Assembly: GCA_023055355.1 (NCBI GenBank)
Contig: JALJCS010000009.1
Coordinates: 45,476,501-45,540,500, forward strand
Reading direction: 5' to 3'
Origin: Agelaius tricolor
Taxonomy: Eukaryota; Chordata; Aves; Passeriformes; Icteridae
Length of the DNA stretch: 64,000 nt
The notes under the pieces are model-generated. The model saw only the letters and a list, made by a program, of their open reading frames with translations. It was not told the origin of the DNA and made no database searches. Positions 1 through 12,828 of the stretch are shown here, in pieces. The first letter of the stretch is position 1; each line of letters opens with the position of its first letter. Position numbers and translations under genes: made by a program.

Positions 1-1366
1 TTGCTGTTCACCTGTATATTTAGAAAGTGTTACAGGAGCTTGGTGTGGTGTACATATACTGTAAGAAAGTATCTGCATTTAGCACAAAAAGAAGAACCTA
101 AACTAACATAAGGTGGGTGCTTCATGCACAGCAGGAAATGAGAAATTAATTCAGATTTGTTATATATAGAAATATTTTAGAAGACTATTCATAAAGTATT
201 TTATTTATATATGCTTAAAGAAATTAAATAGAAAAATTCAGATTTAAAATAAAATCTGGCACATGGTTAAAAAGCAGCTCTTGGATGTCATGCTTCTACG
301 TTGTTGATTTCTCAAGAGTCTTAACATGTCACACACCCCAGAAACAGTGATGTGAAGAGACTGGTGCCCAACATTACAGATAAAAAGGCTCTAAAAACTG
401 CCCTTGTGAGACAAATAAATGGATCTCTACTTCTTTAGGGAAAACACTGAATTATAGGGGCCATTTTTATCAAACCACACTCTCTTAAGGAGATGGAAGC
501 TAAATTGTGTGATCAGAGTTACTGCTAAAACAAACAGGAAAAGCTAAGAACTGAAAAATTAGTGAGTCAATACTGTGAGATAACATAAAAATATGTTAAT
601 CCCAGATCATGCAGTTCCTTCATGAGCTACATGTCAAATTATGAGTCACATTTCTTTTATAACAGTGATGGACCAATAATTTGTAATTTTAATAGTCAAA
701 TCCTCTCAGGGCTGAAATTCAGCATCAGAGAAAAAAAAGACAATTTCCTTTTTCTGTTATTGTTTTGACTATTATTGCTTTTAGCTATGTGTGCATGTTT
801 AGAATTTCCCATACATGCTTAAACAAATCACTGACATAATATTTAAAATATGAACTTTTACAGGCAATTAACTCATAGTGTTGCTTACTTCCACCTCAGT
901 GTTCAGTTACAATTTCTCTACAGCTCCTTTCTCCCGTTTTCCATTTTTCCATCCAGTCACATGACTGTGGAACACCTGAGATCCCACATTGCTTTACTTA
1001 TACAGCTGCTGAAAATGAACCAGCCAAGAAGAAACAGGGAAAAAACAGGAAAATATTTTTACTTATGACCATGCTGAAAAATTCCCAAAACAACACTGCT
1101 TATGGGATATGGCTTTCCTGAGTACCCTGCTTGGGATCCAAAAAACCACTGGAAAAGCAGATCTCCATCACTCTCAATTCCTGGTGACCTACTGGATCAA
1201 AGCTTACTTACAAAATTCTGAGGTTCCATTTTGAGCACTTCAAAGCTAAACCTTTTGTTAATGAACAAATTGTTTATATGGGGAATGCTGACCCATTTGC
1301 TGAATATGACTGGATTAGTTTTTAGTGACAACAGTTTTCTGAAACTTAAAAGTAGAGATGCAGAGC

Positions 1367-1387
1367 AAAAAAAAAAAAAAAAAAAAA
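1367..1387 (+). repeat. (A)21 homopolymer
   Basis: Uninterrupted adenine run after GATGCAGAGC. There is no polyadenylation signal or recognisable retrocopy just upstream, so it is scored as simple repeat and not as the tail of an inserted transcript. Confidence 0.95.
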
Positions 1388-4300
1388 GACCACAAAATTA
1401 AAAAAAACCCCACCAGTGGTCTGTTTTGTAGCTGATATATCATGATATATATACCATTATCCATCTGCCTCTTCAGGCCTTTTTTCTGGAATAATGCTGC
1501 CAGGGAGGGCTCTGCCAACTGCACTTGCAATTTTCTTTCTGTTTTAAATAGCAGGCAATTTCAAATCCTGCTTACGTTACTCATATGATTTTCTCCAACT
1601 GAAAATCCTTCTGTTACTCTTTTCAACTGACAGAGAAAATGCTGTTTGATTTGCAGTCTGTTCCTTGCCTTCCAGATTTCAAATTTAGGGTCTCTTCATC
1701 AATCAGTTTGCTATTTTCTTTTAAGAAACAAACCCTCAATCTCAGCCACAGAAAAACAGAATGAGAAAAGTTAGTAAGTTACTGCCATCCCAACCCAGCA
1801 TTCATACTGAATATCAGACAAACTGTACCCAAGAGAACCTGCAGAGGGATGTAATCAAACAATGCTTAAGCAGATCACTTAAACATTAAAGAGAACAGTG
1901 ATGAAAAAACAGAGGGCATAAAATCCTCAGGAACAATCTACAGCAGATACAGAGCTAAACTTTGTTCCACTTTGTTACCGTTTCCTTACTTGCAAAAGAA
2001 GCAATAGCTAAATTTTTATCTTAATTGCCACATTATTAATATTTTTCTTTCTTGCCAATACTTTTGTAAACTACTGAGTAATATGTTATGATCTACAGTT
2101 TGAGAAACTTCTGCAAGATTTTTCTGACTTAGAGAAGCAAAAAGGTAGGAAAGATTGATTTTGAATCTACATGTGAAGGGATGGCTGCTGATTTCTGCCC
2201 AAGGGTCTTATTTCTTACTTTAATTTAGAAATATTTAGTTATGTGAATAAAACAAAGTAGTGTGAAAATTTTAATGACTCCTAAACTACTCAAAGCTAGA
2301 GAATGAAGCAGGGATACTCAGGGGGAAAGATTTAATACACAAATACTTTCATCTGATAAATAACTAATAAAATATTTGTCTAATATAATTTGCACCAAGA
2401 AATGAATCTTTTGCAAATCTCACTAAAAGGGTGAATTTCCTGAAAATGGCTTTTTGTTGAATGAAAAAAACAACTCCTACCCTTTAAAATACAATACTAA
2501 CCTTCAAAAAAAGTTTTGTACAGTTTACGAAAATTTCATGTGGTTTTTGTATTCATAACTAAGATAACATTAGTTACCCAGATGGACTATGACTTGGAAC
2601 TTTTTCACTAATGGAGATGTAATCTTCAGGGACAAAAAGCCCACAGAATTTTAAGGCCACTTTATTACTCCAGGGAGAAAACAGGAAACAGCTCAGGTTC
2701 TTGATTTAAGACTGCAGGAGCTTAAAGGTCACCAATTCCAGCTGCTGCCACTGTGCTCAGAAGCCACCAAGTGACACAAAATGAGCAGCTGGTGCAGTCC
2801 AGTGCAACCCTGAGCTCTCCATTCCAAAGAGTTTCACTGGGAAAGGATCTCTTTACTTTTTTAGAACAGAAACAGTGGAAATACTGGCAAAGATACCTCC
2901 CAAGTCCTTTACCCTCTTCAGCCATTGCCTAAGGGACCTCCTTCAGCCTCTCCCAGTGTGGACACCCTGTGAGGAACAACTGGAAATCAGGGCTACAAAA
3001 CCAGGCTGGAAATGAGCTCTGGGTTCCCGTGGCTGGCAGGGACTCTGGTCATGTCACTGATTTATAATTGTAGTGGTTTCATTTCTCTACTTAATCAAGG
3101 TGCAGCTCAGCTTGCAGCCAAAGGAGAAGCAAGACCCTGTTATTGCCCAGGTGATCAGAAATGCTGGAAATAGGGGCTCTTCCTCATTCTACCCATCTGG
3201 GAAGCTGCTTATCTCAAAACCAGATTAAAAAAACTCCAAAAAACCAAAAAATCTAATAATTATGATAGCCTAAGATGTGCTAAATTTAGAGTTTAGAGAA
3301 AATTCACCATCCCATATATAAAAATAATGCACATTTAAAACAAAAATTCACACCACAAGGCTGGCCATCAGAATTGATTTACTCTAGAGGAATAATATGC
3401 AGCTCCCTGGCTAAGTTTAGAAGAATCAAAACAACCTTTTAGATAATCACTGTATTTTAGAGATAATTTCAATAACTGAGCTTCTAACTGCCTGAGATCA
3501 TTGAAAATATTAATAAATGCAATTTAATTAGTAAGTGTAAATGACAATTCAATTTGTATCTTTGATATAAATAGCTAAATTCTAAGGAGAAAGTACATTT
3601 CTTCTAGTTTTTCACAGGCACAACCCTGATTTTGGATTCCTTAATGACAACTTCTGAACAATGAAGCGGGACAAAAACTTGTCATAAACAAACATAAAAG
3701 ACATTGATGTGAGAAGACATTTAATGAGCTGTCCAACAGAATTACAAGGGAAAGTCGCTCATAAAAGAATAAACAAAATTTTAAAGTATTATAACCTATT
3801 CCCATTCCATTGACTGCCACAGAAGCACAGACTTTTGCAGAAACAAATTCAATGACACTATTCTTAATCTCAGTTCAAAATGCTTGAAAAAAAAACCCCT
3901 ATTACTTTAGAAAAATGCCTTCAGCTGAGAATCCTAAAGTTAGTGTTAATAGAATAATGTTTATTTTAAGAAACATTCTCAAAAATGAACCTTTTATTTT
4001 GGCAAACAAGGACACTATGTGGTAGTGTTCTAGAAATAGGTATTTCAATATTAGCTATGGTTATTCTGAATTAAAGATTACACCTGTTGACTTTTGCCTT
4101 CAATTCACTGGCATAATTTCTCTCCATTAACACAACAAGTCAGCAATCAGAGTCCCTCTGAAAAGCCACCTACTGAAACAACTAAAAATGAATTCCATCT
4201 TAACAAGAAGCACACAGCTCATTATATTTTAACCTGATTATTAGTTTTCCGACATTATTACTGCATAAAAATCCTGGCCTGGTTTGCCATGCAGTCATCT

Positions 4301-5791
4301 GCTCTAACAACAACACCTTTAAAATAAACAAACAGAAATACCCCCAGGAAGGCAATTTTGTAAAAATGTGTTAAGCTCTGATGCTAATGACAGAACAAAA
4401 ACTCGCACTCATTTAAAAACACAAAGTATTTGGCCAGCACTAAGTGTTATTAGCTACTAATTTGCCTCTTGTTTATCTGTTTCTCTCAGTTTGAGATGTT
4501 GATTCTCTATCAGATCATCATTATATGCCTTTCCTGAAACCACTTCCCATTGCTTTTACTGGAGATAAGCTTAACATCCCAGTGTTTATACTCAGAAGTA
4601 TCCTTTCTGAAATGTAAAAAAGCTCACTATTCTCTGATCTAGAAAATAAACATATATGCAAATAAAACAAAATCTAGGAACTCTCCGAGAATTTTATTTT
4701 AATTTTCTTTTTCTTAATGAGGTTTTACCTAAAAAGATACTATTTTTTTTGAAATTCATTTTTACACCCTACCCACCCTGTTTCAAAAGTATAACTTGAA
4801 AAGAAATAGCCCCAGGCTGTTACTGCTGAAGATATACCTGCAACTGAAAGAGTATGTTTTAAATACTGATTTAGAATATCTGTTAACTTGAAAAATTATG
4901 TTTATTGCAAGATAAGTTTCAGGGAAAAAAAACCTATTAGTATGGAAATAAAAGCTTTGGGTTTTGCCTTGCAGAGGTTCATTCTCCTCTGGGAGCATGA
5001 CCACAGTGGGATAATTAGTCTGACATTTAAACATCAGTTTAAATCATTTTGAATTGTTTATGCCCTTTAAGGGAAAAAAGCTGATTATGAACTTAAATAC
5101 TTTTCCTCAGTCTGGGCAGAATCCTAGGTTTCTGATATGTAGATAAGTCACCAAAACAGATACAGTCATACTTAATTTTAATAAAACCTAATAAAATTTA
5201 AGTACTAGTAGATCTTTTTCCTTTGAGAAAGCATTCCTTTATTGCTTCCAATTTATCTTGGAATGGTAGAGAACACTCTGTCAGTGAATGCTAAAGCAAA
5301 GGTAGTTTAATAGAACAACTTTAATTTAAATAAGCCTCCTGAATTTCAGTTGTGTGATATGCAGATTCTTGTCAAAGTGACAGAATGCTGGGTATAAAGG
5401 GAAAAAATGCCAAAAATTGAGAAATACGTTGTTTCAAGAGGGAAATAAGTTATATCTGGTATGTGACTGGAGAAGTTGCTAGGTCTGGTCTTTAACATAA
5501 TTTTTCAGTTCCTCCTGGTCCAGATGACTCTGTGCTTGTCCTTACTTCAGCAAGCAGCATTCCCCTCTCCAGCCAGCCCCACCAAGGGAAGCTGCACCTC
5601 CTCCTCCTGCTGCTGGAAAGCCTTGGAGACACTTGAAAAAGGAGGAGAGGGGAAACACCCTACCACCTCAACCTTGCCAATTCCCAGCACTCCCCATCAC
5701 TTGTTGGCCACCCCATAAAGCATAAAACAGAAAGGAGGTTGCTTAATTAATGCAGTTCCTTCATTAGCCCTGTCCAGCTGCTCTGTGAAAG

Positions 5792-5810
5792 CTGCAGGTA
5801 CCTGCAGGTG
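5792..5810. promoter_or_regulatory. Palindrome with overlapping E2-box motifs
   Basis: CTGCAGGTACCTGCAG is a perfect 16-bp palindrome. It contains CAGGTA on both strands and is followed at once by CAGGTG, giving three matches to the CAGGTA/CAGGTG core bound by ZEB and Snail factors within about 15 bases. It lies in a GC-elevated patch (about 5530-5935). Function is inferred from motif only. Confidence 0.3.
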
Positions 5811-6591
5811 TTTCTGAAAGCAGCTCATCCAACTCTCCAGGACCTGTTGAGCAGCTGGCAGGGAGGCAGCTGCTCTGACCTGACCTGCAGCAGCTGGCAT
5901 GGCACTGCAGCCAAATTCCTGTGTCCTGAGAGGTGACATTTAATGTTGGTTTTTTATGCTGGCAGCTCAGAACTCAGCCATGTGCCATTTAAGGTCTTTT
6001 AAATCCAGGTTTTGCAGACACAGAAAGCAGCAAGGTTTTCCACTGCTGATATGCAAGGTGATGTAATTAACAGAGCTTTTTTCATCTCTGACTTCCGCTA
6101 TTCCCATGTACTCTGAGGCTTAGATTGCCACTGTTCTAAGAGGTCCTGTATACTTTTACATTCAAAACTTTTCTTAAAATGATGTTATGTGAACTCTAAG
6201 GAAAAAAAAGGGAAAAAAATGCTGCATTCTAATAATAGTTTATTTTAATTCAGAATTGTAGTGCAATGGCAAAGACACATATACTTTACTCTTATTCAAT
6301 AATATAGAACAGTTGTCACCTTTCTCATGTGTCCTAGGTGTATTCCAAGATCAGACTAAAGCAAAAAAATAATGCAATCAATGTCATGCCTTGGCACTGA
6401 AAAAATAAATCAGTTCTCATTTTTGAGAACTTTTTCTTCCCCCATTCTCCTTTCTTCTACCCCTTCTTGCCTTGCAAATATCCCATGTGTCCATTGGCAG
6501 AAGAGTGGGACGCACATTGAGAAGAGCAGAGCACTCTTGCAAGTCTGAGGACAATTCCTCAGCTCACACAAATCAAGGGCCACACTGCAGA

Positions 6592-6617
6592 AGGCATCTT
6601 AATTCATTAAGATGCCT
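6592..6617 (+). repeat. Perfect 10-bp inverted repeat (hairpin)
   Basis: AGGCATCTTA, six-base loop ATTCAT, then TAAGATGCCT, an exact reverse complement. It lacks a following U-run and matches no RNA gene that I recognise; it is recorded as a structural feature only. Confidence 0.9.
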
Positions 6618-7209
6618 AAAAGTTATTAATAGGGAAATTTCACAAAAATCATGCACAAAATCCCGGGTTTTTTTTTAAATTAATACAACAAAATAGACTC
6701 AGTAAGCCCCTCCCCTATTACACTCATGTATCAGTAATTGGGCTTTTTTTTTAATAGGCACAATACTGAATCAAGTCTGACAAACAGAATTAACTGAGAA
6801 ATACAATTCTGAAAAGTGCTTTGTTTCTACAAGGTTGGGGTCATAGCATCACACCTACAGCTATACTGGTGAAAGCCCCAGACATGAAACTTTGGCCTGG
6901 AGGAGCACATATGAGCCTGTCCTACACCCTCTGGCAATTGAAAGAGATTTTAACACCACCTTGGGAAGCCCTCCTCAAACTGGTCAAATACAGTGGAACT
7001 GTGGCTTATCCTAAACAGTGACACAATGAACATCTGGGAGTTGCTAGGGTTAATGACTGTGTGACACAGCAAGGTGGATTCACTCACACATCCCTTAATT
7101 AACACTTTTATAAATATTCATAGGTCAACTAGATTTTTAATTATTCCCAGAAACTTAGAGTAGCTCAATTTCTATTAAAAAATTAGCCTTTTATCTTTTT
7201 ATCTATGAA

Positions 7210-7220
7210 GGGGGGGGGGG
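7210..7220 (+). repeat. (G)11 homopolymer
   Basis: Eleven guanines after ATCTATGAA and before TTTGGAAC, in otherwise AT-rich intron. Confidence 0.95.
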
Positions 7221-8871
7221 TTTGGAACAAATGTTAAATCTGTCACTAGGAAAAAAAGAAGTGTGAATCAGGGAGTGCTCATTAGGATTTGGAGAACTCA
7301 TTTCAGTAAGAAGTTAATTTAATTAAAACAAGTGCAATATAACAGCGTGGTGCAATGAGGTGAACAAGGAATAGTGAAAACAATTACTAAATTGTCTTAT
7401 TTGGGACGTAACACCAGGACTGGGATGCAGCTGCAGCATTTATAGCATATGGGCCCAGGCACCAGCACTGCTTTGGGTGTTTTAACTCTGCCCTCTCCCA
7501 GCTCATCTGCTGCTCCCTCACTCTTGATCTGTACTTGTGCAGGAATACATGTATGGAGATTAACTATGATTAGAAAAAAAGAAAAATCATTCCAATTTCA
7601 GCCCAAGAACTTTCAGAATCACACCTTCAAAGCAGCAAAGATCTCTGAAACAGACTCATATCCCTCTCAAATAACTACTGAATGCCCAGAAAGTAAAACC
7701 TGTTACCAACCTCCTCAGTTTCAATTATTTCGTCTCTTTCCTGTTACAGATTTTCCTGTGGCAGAAACAGCTTTGCAGTGCCACAGCTGAAATATCACCT
7801 ACAAAGAATCCAGTTTCAGGGGATCAGAGATCTGTAACTGCTGAAATGCAAGTCCCAGGACCTTCTCTTCTTGGGAGAACTACATGTCCTAGGTGTCTGC
7901 AATAAAATTGCAGATTTTATTCTAAGAAGTCAATGATGGAGGCAGGCTGGGCTGGCAGAGCCACTGGATACACACTGAAAGATCAACCATACACTGTGCA
8001 AATGACTGTTATAGACATATCTACAGTGTAGGCAATTCTTGGATGTCAATGTGCAGATAACTTCTGCTCAAAGGTTACAAAATAGACAAGAAGTAAGTAG
8101 AAGAACTAGGCAAATCCATAGCTCTTTCAAAAGTGGTAAAAACTACTTCTGTATCTCTTGTATAATCAGGGACTCTCAGGTCTCTTGTAGAATCCCCCAA
8201 AAAAATTAACTGAATGGTAAGTAATTTGAACTGGAAGAGACACTGCTGAGCAGAAAAGGTACTTCAAAAATCATACAAGAAGTCCAGGAGATGCACTTGC
8301 AGTCAGATGAAAGTTCACAGGACTGACACTTCAGAGTTTATTTTGGTGAGACAACTAGAATACAATTCAAAACTGAACTGTCTCTTTGCCTGGACAAAGA
8401 CCTTATACTGGAAAACAAAGGCAAAGTCATAGAAGATGGGGAAGAACATTTTAGGATATAAGGAAAACATTTGGCAAAGTATAATTTGATGTCTGTGTTT
8501 ATACAACTAGCTAATGCTATAATCAGAAACTGATAGCTTGTGCTCCTTCCAGTTTGTCATTAAGAGAACACTGAGAAAAAAATTAATTATCAGTTTTTAT
8601 GAGATTGGTATAACACCTAAAGAAATAGACATTAAAAGCCCTCCTCAGCCTATCTGCCGTTAGTGTCCTTCCTTTTGGAGTCCTACATCTCAAAATTCCC
8701 ATCCTGGAAAAGTGTTTCCTGCAACCCTCATTTTCTTTGAAGCCATGTCACCCATTTTTCCATTATATCCTTCATTATGGTTTTCTTTCCCCCTTTTCCT
8801 GAATTCTTACCTTTTTAATAATTTCAGGACTATAAAAGAAATACATTATCAGCCTATATGCATTTTACCAC

Positions 8872-8893
8872 AAAAAAAAAAAAAAAAAAAAAA
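8872..8893 (+). repeat. (A)22 homopolymer
   Basis: Uninterrupted adenine run after GCATTTTACCAC. No AATAAA lies in the 30 bases before it and the upstream sequence is not recognisable as a processed gene or SINE. Confidence 0.95.
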
Positions 8894-10565
8894 GGCATCC
8901 TTTTCCTAAATATAACCTGGTTTGAAGACTTCAGGAATTACACTATATAACAATGACAAATAAATATAAATCTCCAGAGAGCAATTAGAGCTCCAGGTAT
9001 CCAATTTGTAGCAATTATGTCTTTACAAAGAAACATAATCTCACATTGCCTATACTGAAGAATGTAAGTTACTGTTGAGTGTTACACTCAATTTTATGCA
9101 TGCAAATATAAATTAGATTTTGGTCCTGCACATAAACTCCATTTGAATGGTTTTGAACTCGACTAAAATATTCCAAAAACAATTATAAATCCAGGAACCA
9201 TGTCTAGACTCACACTGCTAAGCACATCCTCTCCATGCCAATAAATACAAAATGACACGTTCTGTATCTGTTGTGGCTGGTTCCCTCATTGCAAACTGGC
9301 CACGTTCCCATCACACGGCATTTGGTGCTCTGGTTTTAAAACACAACCGTTCTTCTCTCATGGTTCTTCAGTTCAGAATAGTTTAATTAGTACAAGGCTT
9401 GAGCAAATGAAATCATTCTCCCCTATTCTAGTTACTGATGAAGTACTAACAGCAAACCATCACAAGGTTTGCAATGATGCTCTGTTTCACAGGGATTTGG
9501 CTCATTTGATGGAAGAGTTGAAAAGAAAGTTAATATACTCGTGCACTTTCTTACATCTCAGATCCATTGGAAGTACAGTGAAGCACAAGCACCACTGCTG
9601 TGCAGCACAAGAAGGCAGTTGTATATGGGCTGCCTTGCTTTAGCACAGCTTATTTCCATTTGTCATTCAGCTAGGCACACTCTCTTTCCTGATGGATTTT
9701 AAAGCTTTTGGAAGTTTTAACACTATATGTCAATACCCACTTGATTTTATGGTTTTCAGTCTTTCCACAAAAGACCTTGATCCCCCCCAAAGGATGCTGT
9801 ACTTACTTTTTTGTTATCATGAACATCAAAGTGCAAAAGTCTGTGAATAATGATCCAGTGCTGAATTTCAGTCACACCAAAAAACATGTCCTTCTATGAG
9901 TTATAACTTTCTAGGAAGCAAATAACTCAGTTATGCCTATAGGCAAGCAAAAATCCAGTGACCACTTCTGAATATTTAGTTAATGCTTTTTAAAGAGAAA
10001 ACAAGTTTCCTTATAGCGTGTGGAATGTGAACATCATTGATATACGTCCCACTTCATAGGTTTTATGATAAAACATGGAACATCTGCGCTAACACCAGAA
10101 ATAGTGAACGTTATATCTTGACTGCCTGCTGTGGATACTGATTTAGCAAAAATCTTGGTGAATGTTACAAGTCAATCAGCACAGATCATGCTTAATCACT
10201 GCTATAAATGCAATCATGAGTGTAATTGCTGATTCTTTTTTGAAGTGGTGGTGGGTTGGGGGTGGATACTTCTTTGGATAAAATTTAAGACCAGAAATAG
10301 GACTATCTGATGTCTGTTCCCAGTTCCTGGACTTCCATTTGCACAGGCCAAAAGGAAGAGCCATGGGCAGAGTTCTGAAAAGCTGATCTCAGTTTCAGAC
10401 TGCAATGGACACCTATTGCAAATTGTAGCTCCCAAAAGAAGCAATCACTGGGACTGTTTGTCTCACAATCCACAGAACGTTCCCTATTCATTTCTCCCCT
10501 GCATGATGAGAACATAACAGTTCTGTGAATAAGACCCTTAACATCTTTCTATTAGGACAGGAGAT

Positions 10566-10660
10566 ATGAGTAGCAATTATGATAATTAAATGTAATTACA
10601 TTAAAATAATTAGCACTTTAGCTATCAATTGCTGTGCACTGCATGGCAATTAAAAGCAGG
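10566..10660. promoter_or_regulatory. Cluster of homeodomain-type core motifs
   Basis: About 95 bases hold a dense series of ATTA/TAAT cores: CAATTATGATAATTAAATG, GTAATTACATTAAAATAATT, then CAATTGC and GGCAATTAAAAGC. Intronic enhancers of neural genes often look like this, but AT-rich DNA also yields such cores by chance. Needs conservation data. Confidence 0.25.
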
Positions 10661-12742
10661 CCAAATTTCAGCATAATTTTTATTACTCTCCTCTTCATTC
10701 AAAACAGTAAATGGTAGCGAATATTTTCTTTTCATGTGTGGTGTGCTCTCATTTTAATGGGCACTATCATCATCTAAGTAGAATAAGTACTACCGGAGGT
10801 GGCATAATTGCCAAAACATTACAATTTGGACTTTTTCCCAAAAGACTCAAGTAACTTCATTTAATACATATACTTATGAGACCATGAATGAAAGGGATCA
10901 GCCATCTCACTTTAATAGATCTCTCCTCATTAGAGATATTTGAGCACAATTAAAATGGCTGATAGAATCAAACTGAGTAAACAAACTTTTGAATAGGTTT
11001 TATCACTGATGGGCTGCAGCACTAGAAATCCTTCAGGGTGCCAGCATCTTATGAGAATTCACTTAGGCTGTTTGCACATACCTAACAGGAAAATACACTT
11101 CAGCACTTATAAAGTGTAGCCATTTGGTACAAACCTAAACATTATTGTTATAGATCTGTGCAATTCTACTGACAGGTGATACAGAACATGAGGGGCTCCT
11201 AAGAGAGTCTCTGAGCAAGTGAGTGTGGCTTGAAGAGCTCAGAGCTGAGAGTGATGAGAGACCTCTTACACACTTGGCTAGAAGTAACTGTCAAAGCCAA
11301 TTCAGTGACAGATGGCTTCTCCAGATTTGCTCAAAGAAAGACACCTCTCCCCCTCCTATTTTTTGGAGCAAATCCCTCTTTTCCTGCATAAAATCTTAGA
11401 CTATTGATAGTGATTTGACTTTGAAAAGAGACTAACCTTTGGTTTTCCTTGTCTATCAACTGACCAGCCCAAGACGTGGAGAATAGGCAAAACAAATTTC
11501 TTACTTGCCAGTGCTCCACATGCAGGTAAATATCTGCTCAAAATTCAAGTAGAGTCTTCTCTCAAATAATTTTATAAGTAATGGCAACAATCTTGCTGGG
11601 TCCAAATAGAGACATTGGACTGATTTGACTGGGTGAATACAAATAAAACAATATATTTATGCAGCATTTCTGATTCAGATATGACTGGACAAAACAGAAT
11701 AAATTAAAAATAATGTGGAAAAAAAAGTTTCAACCATCACTGCTGAGATGGCTACACTGCCAGAAATGCAGAAATTAGAAGGGAAGTGATTTTCCTGGCC
11801 TCTTCACAAGGTATTTAGTATCAGCATCATGAATTCTACAAGTAATTTTAAATCTACTCATCAATGATTAACATCTTCTGGTCTAGTGAGGCAAGTAGGA
11901 ATCCAATGTGTTAAGAAAACCTCCTCTAAATAATGGCTAAATGCCTGTGTTATTCACGAGTACTTGCACCATACAAACAACCATTCCCACACTTGGCACT
12001 CTCATTCTCTTCCCTTCAGAAAAACCTTCTGAGGCCAAAGCATCAGCTGGTCCCACTCTGCATCTTCTTTAAAAGCTCCAGCACCAGGACTGTTTTAAGA
12101 GGATTTACAGTTCATACTCCATTTCTAATGGAGTACTTACAGATCTGTGCTTTTAAGGGTTGCAGTACTGAAAGGCATTTTAAGGAAAATTAAAATTTTA
12201 TCTGTTGTTTCTTCTGTGCATCACATTCAACTTCTGCCCACCACAGTCTTTAGAGGCATCCAGGGGAATTCTGACTGATTGGCATAACAGGGCACAGATG
12301 GAATTTAAATCATTTCATACAGACATATATGAACACACACATTATATTAAACACAGATGTGACTAAAATAAACAAAGTCAATCAGGTATGATTTCCTTGC
12401 CAAGACATGTTTTTACAGGTCCCTGTCTATAGGTACTTATGAATCATATACTTGCAGGCTGTGCCATTAATCAAAACCTTTATATTGTGCTCCAAAATAA
12501 ATCAAGCTATCTTTAGTATCTTAGGTATATGTGTATTTTTCAAATCCAAGTTCATTAAAAAAAGTGGGGGAACATTCTTCTAGAATGTTATTGTTGGGTA
12601 ATGCTGCTTGACACCAGCATTTATTGCACATTTTTAACTCAACTTCTTCATTTGCCTGTGCAGTAACTGGAACAAAATGTAAGGTGAATGAACTGCATTA
12701 AAAGTAATTCAGAATGTAAAAATGTATACTTCTACAAGTATG

Positions 12743-12828
12743 CAAAAAAAAAAACCAAAACAAACCACCAACTCCACAAAAACCCACAACCAAAAACTAA
12801 CTTAAAAACTCCACACAAAACCCCAACC
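12743..12828 (+). repeat. A/C-rich low-complexity tract
   Basis: About 85 bases made almost only of A and C, with units such as ACCAAAAC, AAACCACC and CAAAAACCCAC. It is the longest of several such tracts in the intron; in the EPHA6 transcript it would read as U/G-rich. Confidence 0.85.

Noticed and set aside
2722..2775. Possible CR1 3' remnant (CTTAAAGGTCACCAATTCCA and CTGCTGCCA)
   Set aside because: It resembles the CR1 end for about 35 bases, but the sequence that should follow does not match. Too short to call without an alignment.
8641..8893. Processed pseudogene or SINE ending in the 22-A run
   Set aside because: No polyadenylation signal, no recognisable transcript or SINE body, and no target-site duplication seen.
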